A DNA stretch of 49,299 bases from IMG/VR virus record IMGVR_UViG_3300045141_000355, positions 1 through 49,299 of that record; one strand, 5' to 3'. The notes under the pieces are model-generated. The model ran no database searches. It saw nothing but the letters and a program-made list of their open reading frames with translations, and was not told the origin of the DNA. The position numbers and the translations under genes are program-made. This DNA is from a virus. This document shows positions 16,792 through 24,528 of this stretch, one piece after another; the first letter of the stretch is position 1; each line of letters opens with the position of its first letter.

Positions 16792-17009
16792 GCCTCATAG
16801 GCTAGATGGCCTATGCGTAGTGAGTCAATGTCTAGCGGGATGACATACGGGAACAGCAGCTACCCCTGGTCGCCAGTTATTCCCCGGCAGGGGCGACTCC
16901 GCGCTACGCCAGCGGGCGTTTCGGCCGAAGCCTCGTCAGGCGCTAAAATGCCGGGCCAGATGCTCGCTGCACAGGGTAGCCATGCGAGCCCACGCGGAGA
17001 CATTCTACC
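16792..17009. other. Terminase-portal intergenic gap
   Basis: An unusual 218-bp gap in a unit whose genes otherwise abut. I see no convincing gene: a minus-strand 15-codon ORF starts at 16,983 (MATLCSEHLARHFSA) without a good SD, and longer frames lack support. It contains a degenerate copy of the cargo promoter on the plus strand. No tRNA cloverleaf found. It may be the scar of a lost cargo cassette. Confidence 0.4.
16821..16849 (+). promoter_or_regulatory. Degenerate copy of the cargo promoter
   Basis: TGAGTC at 16,821-16,826, 17-bp spacer ending TGA, CATACG at 16,844-16,849. It keeps the spacing and the TGACATA core but has lost the -35 consensus, and no good gene follows. Probably a decayed element. 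Confidence 0.3.
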
Positions 17010-18776
17010 TCATCGCCACGGCGAAGCATAGCCCGTACGCCGGTCCCGCCGGCGCTCCTGCACCGCCTCCTGCTGATGCAGGGCCTCCCGCACCTCCCGC
17101 CCGATCGGGCGGCTCCAGACGAGCTTGCCGTGGTCGTGCCGGCGCTTGCCCTGGAGGTCCACGGTCAGCACGCGGCCGGCGCCCTGGACCAGGCAGTCAA
17201 GCAGGTCCACCTCGCACGTCTCGTCCAGGGCGTGCTGAAGCTGGTAGATGAGCGCCGTCTGCGCCTTGTGCAGGTGCAGCAACCCCGAGTTGAGCCACGG
17301 CGCCAGCCGCTCGCGGTAGAGGTATTCCTTCGTCTGGTTGACCTTCTCGGCCTCGATGAAGCGCGAGGAGAGCCGCGGCAGGTCCATGACCGGCACCACG
17401 CCGGGCGTGGACGTGGGGCGCCCCCACAGCGAGTTGTCCTGCTCGCGCTTGAGCACGTAGGACAGGAACCACACCTGCGCGCCGACGCTCTCGAAGGTGA
17501 CCAGGTGCGGCGCGTACTTGCGGTAATAGCGGAAGACGTGATCGGCCTGGACGTTGAGGTCCGGCCCCTTCATCGTCCAGGTCTCGATGACGAAGACGTG
17601 GCCGTCCGGGGCCACGCCGGTGACCAGCACGGCGAACTCCGCCGGCCGCTGGCCGCCGGTCGTCTTGCGCATCGGCGTCGGCCGCTGGAGGGGGTCCACG
17701 TGGACAAAGAAGCGGAGGTCGGCGAGCTGCACCGACGCCGGCCGGCGGTTGCCCTGCGCCATACCCTTCTCATTGAGCTTGTCCGGGTCAAACTCCATCG
17801 TTTCGTAGCGGAAGACGCCCTGCTCGAATGCGTCCTTGGCGTAGTAAAAGTTGGCGGCGGCGTCGAGGTCGAAGAGGTCCGCGCGACTGTTCGCCCGCTT
17901 GAGCAGGTACTGCTGGTCGGCCACCGGCTCGGCCAGCATCTCGCGGACTACGGACGGGGGAAAGCGGATGGGCCACGGCGAGGGCTCATCCGCGTTACCC
18001 GACTCTCCCACGAGGGGGGCCCAAAAGAGTTTGACGGTGCGCTGGCTGTTGTCCAGATCTCCGGGCTCATCGTCGCGAATCGCCCACACCAAGGGTTGGT
18101 TTCCCCACGGCGTGCCCGACCCCCAAATCTGGCTGGTGCGACGGTCGCGGAGTAGGGGCGGCATCGTCACCCACGCCTGCCAGGAAGCCTTGTTCGCCGC
18201 GCTGGACTTCTCGGCCTCCGCCCCCTCAAGGTCATCGAACCAGATGCCGTCAGGGTGCGACCCCTCCTTCTTACTTTCAATGCCCCAGTAGGTGATCGCC
18301 ACCTCGGCCAGTGGATTGGTTCGATTGAGGACCATCTGCTCGCTGTTCCACCCCGCAAAGCCTTCCGGGATGCGGTGGGCAAACAGCCACCCCGAAAGGA
18401 AGTCCGCGCGCTGGCCCTCCGAGAGCACGCGCATCAGCGGCAGGAAGTGGATATCCCTGGCGTTGTCGCTGCTGTTGCACATGATCTTGCCGGCGTAGTT
18501 CACCCGGTAGAGACAGTTTTGCAGCAGGCGCCCGCGGCAGAAGGTGGACTTGCCGGCCCCGCGGAAGGCGCATATCAGCGCCTTCCGCCACGGGCCGCAC
18601 AGCTTTCCCTCAAGAAAGAGGCACAGGTCTTCGTGGAATTTCGAGAGGGTGGAAGCCTTCAACCCCTCATCGTAATCGTCAAATCCGAGGATTCCAGTAA
18701 TGAAGAACCAAAGCGACTCCTCGCCGCGACGGAGCAGCTCCTGGCGGTGGTCCTCGGTGAAGCGACGTACGAGCAC
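17010..18776 (-). CDS. terL: Terminase large subunit (588 aa)
   Basis: Walker A FRGAGKST at 71-78, Walker B with catalytic acid GIWFDDLE at 177-184, a coupling-type GSGTPWG segment near 219-225, then a nuclease domain beginning FFVHVDPL (Asp361) with a later acidic LLDCLV segment. The ATPase motor plus nuclease packages DNA into the prohead through the portal. GTG start lies 3 nt after the previous stop. Length is normal for the family. Placed directly downstream of the candidate small subunit. Confidence 0.9.
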   Translation of the reverse strand: MLVRRFTEDHRQELLRRGEESLWFFITGILGFDDYDEGLKASTLSKFHEDLCLFLEGKLCGPWRKALICAFRGAGKSTFCRGRLLQNCLYRVNYAGKIMCNSSDNARDIHFLPLMRVLSEGQRADFLSGWLFAHRIPEGFAGWNSEQMVLNRTNPLAEVAITYWGIESKKEGSHPDGIWFDDLEGAEAEKSSAANKASWQAWVTMPPLLRDRRTSQIWGSGTPWGNQPLVWAIRDDEPGDLDNSQRTVKLFWAPLVGESGNADEPSPWPIRFPPSVVREMLAEPVADQQYLLKRANSRADLFDLDAAANFYYAKDAFEQGVFRYETMEFDPDKLNEKGMAQGNRRPASVQLADLRFFVHVDPLQRPTPMRKTTGGQRPAEFAVLVTGVAPDGHVFVIETWTMKGPDLNVQADHVFRYYRKYAPHLVTFESVGAQVWFLSYVLKREQDNSLWGRPTSTPGVVPVMDLPRLSSRFIEAEKVNQTKEYLYRERLAPWLNSGLLHLHKAQTALIYQLQHALDETCEVDLLDCLVQGAGRVLTVDLQGKRRHDHGKLVWSRPIGREVREALHQQEAVQERRRDRRTGYASPWR

Positions 18777-18779
18777 GCG

Positions 18780-18980
18780 CTAGGCGAGCTTCTCTAGGAT
18801 CTGACGCTCGAAGGCGTCCGCGCGCATGAGGTGCCCCTCGTGCTGATCCTCTCCGTCCTCGCGGTAGCGGAGCATCTCGCCGTCCACGAAAAGGACTGTG
18901 CACTTGCGCTTATTCTTCATGAGGTACCGCGCGCCGGCCACCGCCGGCTCATCGGACGGGTCGTGCTCCCACAGGGTCAC
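18780..18980 (-). CDS. Small protein between terminase genes (66 aa)
   Basis: GTG start overlaps the stop of the 265-aa gene. Product MTLWEHDPSDEPAVAGARYL, then KRKCTVLFVDGEMLRYREDG: a small alpha/beta protein without recognised motifs. Lies just before terminase large subunit and may take part in packaging, but nothing in the sequence proves it. Confidence 0.6.
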   Translation of the reverse strand: MTLWEHDPSDEPAVAGARYLMKNKRKCTVLFVDGEMLRYREDGEDQHEGHLMRADAFERQILEKLA

Positions 18981-19774
18981 GACGGCTCCTCCGTCGCTCC
19001 CGATAACATCCCCTTGGGCACCTCGATGACCTTCTCGCCGCGGCCCAGCATCGCCGCCATGCGGTCAAGCATGCCCTCCGGGATGTAAAGCCCCTTCTCC
19101 TCGGGCGGCGTGCGCCCGCGCTTGGCCGAGCGGCGGCCGGTGACCTCATCGGCCGCCTTCATGCGGTCGCGGGCCGAACTGGAGAAGACGCCCACCCGGA
19201 GGTGCTCCTGGGCCATGATCGGCTCCAGCCGCTCGGCGAAATCGTCCATCGACTTGCAGGCCGCCAGCGCCTGCGCCGCCTCGCGCACCTTGCCCATGAT
19301 CTCCTGCCACAGGTGGTGCTCGCGGGTACGGCGGAGGTGCTCGGTCGTGATGATCGTCTCGCCGGTCGAGAGGTTCCTGGCCTTGGTGTCCTCATCGTCC
19401 TCGGTGAAGAGGTCGAGCAGCGCCAGGCCGATCAGCCGGCGGTGCATCTCGACGGACAGCGGCGGCTCCTGGCCGGCGTAGGCGCTGTACGGCACCGAGC
19501 GGCCCACCAGCGCGACGAAGACGCGGCTGTCCCAGCTGATCTGCGTCACCGCCTGCTTGACGATATCCGGCACCTTCTTGAGCTTGGCGTGGCCGCGCAC
19601 GCTGAGGTTGCCCCGCTCGGCTTCGCGGGCCTCGCGGGCGGGTCCCCACTTGTTCGCGCGCTTCTCGGCGCGCTCCTCGGGGGACATGCGGCCGGTGCGC
19701 GCCGCCCTCTCCTCGGGGGAGAGGGCGGCGAACTCGGCGTCCGTCAGCGGCGGGTGCTTCCAGTTACGGGGCAT
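18977..19774 (-). CDS. Candidate terminase small subunit (265 aa)
   Basis: Highly charged, helical protein. The N-terminus carries LTDAEFAALSPEERAARTGR and a repeated Ser-Pro-Glu-Glu-Arg element. A middle helical domain (IVKQAVTQISWDSRVFVALV) and a basic stretch (TGRRSAKRGRTPPEEKGLYI) precede the end. Position immediately upstream of terL (one small gene apart) is the main argument. The frequent Arg/Lys patches fit DNA binding. No clear helix-turn-helix, so moderate confidence. Confidence 0.5.
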   Translation of the reverse strand: MPRNWKHPPLTDAEFAALSPEERAARTGRMSPEERAEKRANKWGPAREAREAERGNLSVRGHAKLKKVPDIVKQAVTQISWDSRVFVALVGRSVPYSAYAGQEPPLSVEMHRRLIGLALLDLFTEDDEDTKARNLSTGETIITTEHLRRTREHHLWQEIMGKVREAAQALAACKSMDDFAERLEPIMAQEHLRVGVFSSSARDRMKAADEVTGRRSAKRGRTPPEEKGLYIPEGMLDRMAAMLGRGEKVIEVPKGMLSGATEEPS

Positions 19775-20027
19775 CGGCCTTTCGTTTCAGGTACGCAGAA
19801 TGGTCGCAGTTCTTGCAGAACGACAGGAGCCCATCGAAGGTGACTGCGTTGTGCGAAAAGTCGGCGAGCGGCAGGACGCGCGCGCAGCGGGCGCAACTCT
19901 TTGACTCGACGCCGTGGAGGATCAGGTGTGGCGTGTGGATACGCCCCCTTCTGGTAGCAGCGCCCTTCATCCGCCGCAGCTCACTGGCCAGCGGCCCGCG
20001 GTCTCCGTAGGCTTCCTCCAACCTCAC
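19764..20027 (-). CDS. Zinc-ribbon protein, HNH-accessory type (87 aa)
   Basis: Cys45-x2-Cys48 (SCARCARVLPLADF) and Cys71-x2-Cys74 (FCKNCDHS) form a four-cysteine zinc ribbon; the CxxC-LPLxxFS...DGLxxxCKxC spacing is the one seen in small phage proteins linked to HNH endonucleases. No His-Asn-His catalytic residues follow, so it is not itself a nuclease. Near terminase, where HNH proteins often aid packaging cleavage. Confidence 0.65.
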   Translation of the reverse strand: MRLEEAYGDRGPLASELRRMKGAATRRGRIHTPHLILHGVESKSCARCARVLPLADFSHNAVTFDGLLSFCKNCDHSAYLKRKADAP

Positions 20028-20782
20028 CGCAGCCCCCTGCTGTCGCCTTCGTCCAGCACCACCTCGCCCGTGTCGGGCTCGGCCAGCTCGGGCGACGCCG
20101 CCCAGCTCTCCAGCGGGTGCGATCCGTAGTTGCGCAAGGTCTCGCCTTCCTCCGGCTCCGCCTTGAGCTTACAGAGAATCTGGCCCGGCGTCACCAGCCA
20201 GAGCGTGCGGCAGGGGTGGATGCCGAAGGCGATCGAGCGCCCGAGGACCATCGAGGTGAGCAGCACGCGCTCGCCGGGGGCGAAGCCCTGCACGCCGCTG
20301 CCCACGTGGCGCACCAGCGCCTCGTGGGCGCGGGTCTGCGTCCGGGTCGAGGGCGGGATGTGGATCTTGCCCCGCTGGAGCGGCATCTCCTCCCGCTCCA
20401 CCAGGAGGTGGGCGGGAGGGGCGCAGCACCACTCTGCCGCTTCGATGTCGGAGAGCCCGTAGTCTTCCTTGACGGACAGGTCGGCGTAGACCAGCTTGAT
20501 CGGCAGCAGCGCCAGCACGTGCTCCGGCCGCACCACCTTGACCTGATCCTCGACCTCGATGCCTTCCAGGGCGAGGGTGGTGCCAGCGAAGAGCGAGAGC
20601 ACCACCCGCTCGCCGCCCTGGTAGAAGCGCTGCTCGGGGCCGACGCAGAGCACGCGGGCGGTCTGCGAGGGCTCCTTGGCTGAGGTGTCCAAGCGGTAGA
20701 AGCTGCCGATCTTCTCCGATTCCTGGTCAACCCTGACCAGCAGCTCGTCGCGGAGCAGGCAAATCAGGTCGGCGATGGGCAT
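20024..20782 (-). CDS. Tandem GroES/Cpn10-like co-chaperonin (252 aa)
   Basis: Two Cpn10-like units. Unit 1 (~10-93): DELLVRVDQESEKIGSFYRL, VLCVG, GERVVLSLFAGTTLALEG, then VRPEHVLALL, matching the GroES order mobile loop, V.AVG, GD.V...YAGT, and ...EDDILA. Unit 2 (~123-207): HLLVEREEMPLQRGKIHIPP, GFAPGERVLL, GRSIAFG, VTPGQILCKL. An acidic tail (208-252) follows. Such proteins cap a chaperonin ring to fold capsid protein, as T4 gp31 does. Start ATG 20,782 preferred to 20,800 on SD grounds (GGAAG). Fused tandem units recall plant Cpn20. Confidence 0.75.
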   Translation of the reverse strand: MPIADLICLLRDELLVRVDQESEKIGSFYRLDTSAKEPSQTARVLCVGPEQRFYQGGERVVLSLFAGTTLALEGIEVEDQVKVVRPEHVLALLPIKLVYADLSVKEDYGLSDIEAAEWCCAPPAHLLVEREEMPLQRGKIHIPPSTRTQTRAHEALVRHVGSGVQGFAPGERVLLTSMVLGRSIAFGIHPCRTLWLVTPGQILCKLKAEPEEGETLRNYGSHPLESWAASPELAEPDTGEVVLDEGDSRGLR

Positions 20783-20958
20783 TCGGCTTCCGCTCCCCAT
20801 TCCGACGCCACCGCGGCCAGGGTCATGTGCTCCCAGCTTGCCTTATCGCGGAGCGACTGTTTCTCCCGATCAGTCAGCGCCGACCAGTATGCCTGCCATT
20901 CCGCGGGCGTGAAGCTATCGCCCTTCGGATTCGACGGCCGGAACAGCTTTCTCGCCAT
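20764..20958 (-). CDS. Small unknown protein (64 aa)
   Basis: ATG 20,958 has GAGAGGTG upstream. Product MARKLFRPSNPKGDSFTPAE, then WQAYWSALTDREKQSLRDKA, a helical charged domain. Overlaps the start of the GroES-like gene by 19 bp. No family recognised. Confidence 0.6.
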   Translation of the reverse strand: MARKLFRPSNPKGDSFTPAEWQAYWSALTDREKQSLRDKASWEHMTLAAVASEWGAEAECPSPT

Positions 20959-20972
20959 CAATTCACCTCTCC

Positions 20973-21509
20973 CTAGCCGCGCGGCCCGCGCACGGCGCCG
21001 ATGGCGTCGAGCGCGGCGGCGTCCAGCTCTTCCAGGCTCGCCTGGACCTCCGGCGGGAGCGCCGGCACCGAGGCGAGCGATTCGATCACGTCGGCCTCGA
21101 CGGCCCGCAGGGTGTCGAGGGGCAGGGACGGGTACTGCTCGCCCCAGCGGATGGCGCAGCGCACGGCGTCGAGGACGCTGGGCAGCTGGCCCTGCTGGAG
21201 CATCAGGTGGTAGACCATGTTGCCCTCTTCGACCACCCGGCAGGACAGCGAGCCGTTCTCGCGGGCCACGATGCCCTCGAAGGCGAAGCCGTGTTCGAAG
21301 GTCAGCAACCTGATGGCCCGGCGGATCTCCTCGTCCCAGCTGTCGGCACGCGGCTCGCTGCCGGGCGTGGCGTAGCGGTCCAGACCCAGGGCGCCGCCGT
21401 AGTCGTTGCGGCCCTGGCTTTCAATGAACGCCAGGGCGAAGCACAGCTTAAACTCTTCACGACTTAAGCACAGCAGAATCGAGGGTTTGGCGAGGTCGGC
21501 GGTGCTCAT
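20973..21509 (-). CDS. Unknown protein (178 aa)
   Basis: ATG 21,509 overlaps the stop of the 70-aa gene (ATGA). Mostly helical protein (LCLSREEFKLCFALAFIESQ, DEEIRRAIRLLTFEHGFAFE) with a leucine-rich C-terminus (EVQASLEELDAAALDAIGAV). No signal or metal motif. In the middle of a cluster of small genes leading to the chaperonin and packaging genes. Function unknown. Confidence 0.65.
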   Translation of the reverse strand: MSTADLAKPSILLCLSREEFKLCFALAFIESQGRNDYGGALGLDRYATPGSEPRADSWDEEIRRAIRLLTFEHGFAFEGIVARENGSLSCRVVEEGNMVYHLMLQQGQLPSVLDAVRCAIRWGEQYPSLPLDTLRAVEADVIESLASVPALPPEVQASLEELDAAALDAIGAVRGPRG

Positions 21510-21718
21510 GTGGCGACCTTCTTCCGCGGCTTGACGGTGCAGTAGCGGCTCACCTTCCAGGAGACGGTAAGGATCGCGCCGTCGCTGAGTGGAAAGCGCA
21601 TCGAGCGGCCGGTGGGCACGATGCCGGGCGCCACCTCCTTTCCGGGATTCACCATCTGCTGCTCGATGCTGTCGAACATCGAGAGAAGGTCTTCGTAGTC
21701 GTTGGCCTTGGTGGTCAT
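21506..21718 (-). CDS. Unknown protein (70 aa)
   Basis: MTTKANDYEDLLSMFDSIEQ forms an acidic helix; the C-terminal half is beta-like and basic (FPLSDGAILTVSWKVSRYCT). Overlaps both neighbours by 4 bp. No recognised family. Confidence 0.6.
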   Translation of the reverse strand: MTTKANDYEDLLSMFDSIEQQMVNPGKEVAPGIVPTGRSMRFPLSDGAILTVSWKVSRYCTVKPRKKVAT

Positions 21719-22164
21719 GGCTTCTTCTTCGAGTGCGAGCGCTTGAGCGGCAGCGGAGGCGGCGCGGCGTCGAACTCCTTCTGCTCCCGCTCCATCTCGT
21801 CCTCGACCTTCTGCTTGCGCCGGGCCTTCTTGACCAGCTCGGCGGCCTCGGCTTCCCGGGCCGCCTCGGTGACCACCTGCTCGACCATGCCATCCGGCTC
21901 TGGCACCTTGCCCTCCACCTTCCGGGCGGCTATGTCGTATTGCTCGTTCTGGAGGAAGCGCTCGTTGAATTCGTAGCGCTGCTTGCGCAGGAGCGCGACG
22001 AAGATGCCCGTCAGGCCGTCAGGGACGCGCTGCTCGTACCAGAAAGCGGTCGTCTTCGACGGATCGCGGAACTGGAGCACCGGACACGGCGAGTCCACGT
22101 CGATCAGGCGATACTCGGCTTCCTTGCCGTATGCCTCGGCATTCCATGTGTAGAGTACCTTCAT
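21715..22164 (-). CDS. Unknown protein with charged coiled-coil C-terminus (149 aa)
   Basis: ATG 22,164 follows GGAGGAGCGC. Residues 1-85 contain mixed alpha/beta sequence (MKVLYTWNAEAYGKEAEYRL, CPVLQFRDPSKTTAFWYEQR). Residues 95-140 are a long charged helix (VTEAAREAEAAELVKKARRK) ending in a Lys-rich tail. Could be a nucleic-acid-associated factor; nothing diagnostic seen. Confidence 0.6.
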   Translation of the reverse strand: MKVLYTWNAEAYGKEAEYRLIDVDSPCPVLQFRDPSKTTAFWYEQRVPDGLTGIFVALLRKQRYEFNERFLQNEQYDIAARKVEGKVPEPDGMVEQVVTEAAREAEAAELVKKARRKQKVEDEMEREQKEFDAAPPPLPLKRSHSKKKP

Positions 22165-22409
22165 GCGCTCCTCCGCAGGGACGCCGGCCGCCCCACCAGG
22201 ATGGCGGAATCCAGCGGGCATATCAGGATCAGGTAGCCATCGAACCGCCGGCGGAACTCCTCCGAGCGGGCGCAAACGTGCAGCACCGCCTGGTGCGCCA
22301 CCTGCTCATCGCTAAACGGGCACAGGCCGACGAACTCCGGCTCGGTATCGAGCAGGCGCAGGCGGCTCCACTTCTTCGCAATGGGAACCCACTTCCGCCC
22401 GTCAGCCAC
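22161..22409 (-). CDS. Unknown protein (82 aa)
   Basis: GTG start at 22,409, 8 bp inside the preceding gene, with GGAGGCGG upstream. Product MADGRKWVPIAKKWSRLRLL, CPFSDEQVAHQAVLHVCARS, ending with a hydrophobic strand (YLILICPLDSAILVGRPASL). Three cysteines are widely spaced. No family recognised. Confidence 0.5.
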   Translation of the reverse strand: MADGRKWVPIAKKWSRLRLLDTEPEFVGLCPFSDEQVAHQAVLHVCARSEEFRRRFDGYLILICPLDSAILVGRPASLRRSA

Positions 22410-22602
22410 GGGCCGCCTCCGGCCTCTTCTCGTAGTCGCCCAGGCTCTCGTACCCCTCGGCGAGGCGGTAGCCACCCAGGTAAGCGCCGTGGCTCAGGCA
22501 GACCGGCATGCCGGTGAGGCTGTAGGCCACGGCGCGCTGATCGCACGGCACCACCTCGCAGTAGCCCCGGCGGCGGATGTTCTTGCGCGGCTTCCAGCTC
22601 AT
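22402..22602 (-). CDS. Small cysteine-motif protein (66 aa)
   Basis: MSWKPRKNIRRRGYCEVVPC has Cys15 and Cys20; Cys35 and His38 follow (CLSHGA), giving a possible C-C-C-H zinc site. A basic N-terminus suggests nucleic acid contact. ATG 22,602 follows GGGGGGAAG. Unknown function. Confidence 0.55.
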   Translation of the reverse strand: MSWKPRKNIRRRGYCEVVPCDQRAVAYSLTGMPVCLSHGAYLGGYRLAEGYESLGDYEKRPEAARG

Positions 22603-23066
22603 CTTCCCCCCTCCGCACCCGGCGCGACGCACGCCAGCGCAACACCCATGTGGTGGTACCACTGGCCGAAGGCCACGTCAGCCCGCGCCAGCTCACCGAA
22701 CAGCTTGGCGCTGTTCGGGTGATCTGGCAGCGGCACACGTCCCATTTCCTCCTGGAGGCGGGCATGGATCTGCGAGAGCGCCGCCAGCACCTGGGAAAGA
22801 GGCACGCGGACGGCGGCGGCGCGCAGGTGAAGGGGCGGCAGAGGTGAGGCCGCCGGCGCATCCCACATGGGCCGGTCTGCCGGCGGGGGTGCGGGCGAGA
22901 AGGTCCGCGCCTCGTGGTCAACCGTCCAGCCGGCCGGTAGGGGCGCACCAGCGCCGTTCTGCGCCCCGATCGGGGGCTGAGGCAGGAGATGGTCGGCTAC
23001 GGCCTGCATCGTAGCCCTCCGGGCCGCGTTGGCCCGCTTCTGCGCCCGCCAGCCAGGCTTGGCCAT
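22599..23066 (-). CDS. Unknown protein (155 aa)
   Basis: Basic N-terminus (MAKPGWRAQKRANAARRATM), Pro/Ala-rich middle, then a helical C-terminal domain (LSQVLAALSQIHARLQEEMG, AKLFGELARADVAFGQWYHH). No motif recognised. ATGA overlap with the next gene. The Pro-rich linker suggests two modules. Confidence 0.6.
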   Translation of the reverse strand: MAKPGWRAQKRANAARRATMQAVADHLLPQPPIGAQNGAGAPLPAGWTVDHEARTFSPAPPPADRPMWDAPAASPLPPLHLRAAAVRVPLSQVLAALSQIHARLQEEMGRVPLPDHPNSAKLFGELARADVAFGQWYHHMGVALACVAPGAEGGR

Positions 23067-23285
23067 CTAGGTGGCCCTCCCGAACCCCGCGGCAGCGTGT
23101 GGACGACTGGCGAGGAAATCGTCCAGGTCGGAGATGAGCCACGCTGAGGAGCGAGGTCCCAGCAGGATGCGAGGGCGCAGTGAACCCTCCTTCTCCAGTC
23201 GGTAGATGGTTGCCTTGCTCAGCCCCAGGTAACGCGCCGCGGCCTCGGGGCGCAGGACCCTGGGCTTCACCGCCGCCACCTTCAC
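23067..23285 (-). CDS. AlpA/excisionase-type helix-turn-helix protein (72 aa)
   Basis: Winged-HTH signature: RPEAAARYLGLSKATIYRLE at 12-31, then an arginine-rich wing and AWLISDLDDFLASR. This is the AlpA/MerR-like family (HTH_17) of small DNA-binding regulators and excisionases. With no integrase here, a transcriptional role in this operon is more likely than excision. One of two recognisable DNA-binding regulators in the late leader cluster. Confidence 0.8.
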   Translation of the reverse strand: MKVAAVKPRVLRPEAAARYLGLSKATIYRLEKEGSLRPRILLGPRSSAWLISDLDDFLASRPHAAAGFGRAT

Positions 23286-23500
23286 GCCCCACCGCCCTTC
23301 CCGCCGCTCATGGTCAGGTGCTCGGTGACCAGGCGCTTGATGGCGTCGGGGGTGAGCGCGGCGCTGAGGAACGTCGCCATGGTGTCCGGCGGGCAGCCGA
23401 ACTGGCGTGCGAGGTCGGCGAGCGCGCCCTGCGCGGGCGCCGACAGGCTGAGAAACTTGCGCCCGGTGCGGGCGGGGGGCTTGGGGGTGTCGGCGCTCAT
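23282..23500 (-). CDS. Unknown small helical protein (72 aa)
   Basis: MSADTPKPPARTGRKFLSLS, then helices LADLARQFGCPPDTMATFLS and DAIKRLVTEHLTM. The helical pair resembles a ribbon-helix or HTH-like element but no family can be named. Overlaps the AlpA-type gene by 4 bp. Confidence 0.5.
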   Translation of the reverse strand: MSADTPKPPARTGRKFLSLSAPAQGALADLARQFGCPPDTMATFLSAALTPDAIKRLVTEHLTMSGGKGGGA

Positions 23501-23772
23501 CGCAGGGGGTCCTCGCGCATGGTCGCCGGCCCCATGACCGTCATCGGGCCGCCGCCGGTGAGGCGCTGTGCCGGCACCAGCACCTCGTTGCTCTCGCCGT
23601 GCTGGTGGGAGGCGAACACCTCAGCGAGGCGGAAGTGGCGCTGGGCGACATCGCCGCTTGACTGCTGCGCCATCTGGAGCCCGATGCGCAGCCCCATCAC
23701 CTCCTGGCGGAGGATCTGGATTTGGTCCGACATCGGTCGGTCATCGAAGCGGGTGATTATCTGCTCTGCCAT
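23497..23772 (-). CDS. Unknown protein (91 aa)
   Basis: ATG 23,772 preceded by GAAGGAGACGACC, a strong SD. Product MAEQIITRFDDRPMSDQIQI, then a helical middle (MGLRIGLQMAQQ, HFRLAEVFASHQHG) and a Pro/Met-rich end. No recognised family. Upstream, 74 bp (23,773-23,846) hold no gene that I can support. Confidence 0.6.
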   Translation of the reverse strand: MAEQIITRFDDRPMSDQIQILRQEVMGLRIGLQMAQQSSGDVAQRHFRLAEVFASHQHGESNEVLVPAQRLTGGGPMTVMGPATMREDPLR

Positions 23773-23846
23773 GGTCGTCTCCTTCGGAAAAGGGTTCAAC
23801 GTCTCAATGCGCAGCGGCGGTATCACCATCCGCACGCGCTCTCCGC

Positions 23847-24170
23847 TCACCATCTGGCATCCCTGCCCGATAGGGCCTCATCAGCGTGCTCGCCACACCA
23901 CGCCGTCTTGCCGTTGAGCGACCACCGCCAGCCGGCGGCCTGCGCCGCGTCCCGGCCCTTGGGGCCGCGGACGACGGCGCGGCGGGCACAGAGGGCGCAG
24001 GTGAGGGTCTGAGACTTGGCGATCCAGGCCAGCTTGGTGTGGTCGGTGTCCAGCGCCGCGGCGGCTTCCAGTTCCGCGGTAGCGGTCTTCGCGGTCTCCC
24101 GGGTCATCCCGCGGGCCTCAAGCTCGTCGGCAAGCTCGCCGCCGGCGATCCATGGCTTGGCGCCCTTCAT
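23847..24170 (-). CDS. Zinc-motif protein (107 aa)
   Basis: Helical N-terminus (LADELEARGMTRETAKTATA), then TCALCARR (CxxC) and WCGEH, a likely C-C-C-H zinc site spanning the C-terminal half. ATG overlaps the stop of the XRE regulator (ATGA). Probably a small DNA- or RNA-associated factor; family unknown. Confidence 0.6.
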   Translation of the reverse strand: MKGAKPWIAGGELADELEARGMTRETAKTATAELEAAAALDTDHTKLAWIAKSQTLTCALCARRAVVRGPKGRDAAQAAGWRWSLNGKTAWCGEHADEALSGRDARW

Positions 24171-24406
24171 GGCTGAAACTCCAGCACCCGGCCCAGCTTC
24201 GCCAGCGTCTCCGGCTTCGGCACCTGGTGCCCGTGCTCGATTCGGCTGAGCGTCGCCTGCTCGATACCCACCTCATCGGCCAGCTCGCGCTGGCCCCGGC
24301 CCCGCGCCCGCCGCCGCTGGGCCAGCCAGGCGCCGGAAGGCACCGATAGGGCCTTCCGGCTGCCGCACTTGGGGCAGTCCACCAGCTGGCGGGCGGGGGC
24401 GGTCAC
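24167..24406 (-). CDS. XRE-family helix-turn-helix regulator with CxxC N-terminus (79 aa)
   Basis: HTH at ~28-66: LAQRRRARGRGQRELADEVG, then IEQATLSRIEHGHQVPKPET, the classic XRE/Cro pattern. The N-terminus carries DCPKCGSRKA, half of a zinc knuckle. GTG start overlaps the stop of the small membrane gene. It lies ~290 bp downstream of the promoter at 24,722 and is a good candidate for the protein acting on the nearby inverted repeats. Confidence 0.82.
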   Translation of the reverse strand: MTAPARQLVDCPKCGSRKALSVPSGAWLAQRRRARGRGQRELADEVGIEQATLSRIEHGHQVPKPETLAKLGRVLEFQP

Positions 24407-24528
24407 CTGCGAGGATGCCTCAAAAGCAAAAACAGCAACATAGCAAAGGCGGCGAGGGCGAGTCCAATCTCCGTTTCGATCGGCAGGGGATGGTCAACAA
24501 GCCAGGAGGGCGGCGGCGCGATCACCAT
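24403..24528 (-). CDS. Small single-span membrane protein (41 aa)
   Basis: Too short for most gene callers. MVIAPPPSWLVDHPLPIETE is followed by one membrane span (IGLALAAFAMLLFLLL) and a basic end (RHPRR), so the N-terminus is probably outside. ATG overlaps the stop of the 43-aa gene by 7 bp; the stop overlaps the GTG of the XRE gene. Tight coupling on both sides is the main evidence of expression. Confidence 0.55.
   Translation of the reverse strand: MVIAPPPSWLVDHPLPIETEIGLALAAFAMLLFLLLRHPRR

Noticed and set aside
16850-16960. tRNA gene in the terminase-portal gap
   Set aside because: No acceptor stem or TTC-R-A T-loop in a consistent cloverleaf on either strand.
23067-23285. AlpA-type protein as evidence of a temperate phage
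   Set aside because: No integrase, attachment-like site or repressor/Cro pair with a lysogeny switch is visible, so the protein is read as a regulator.
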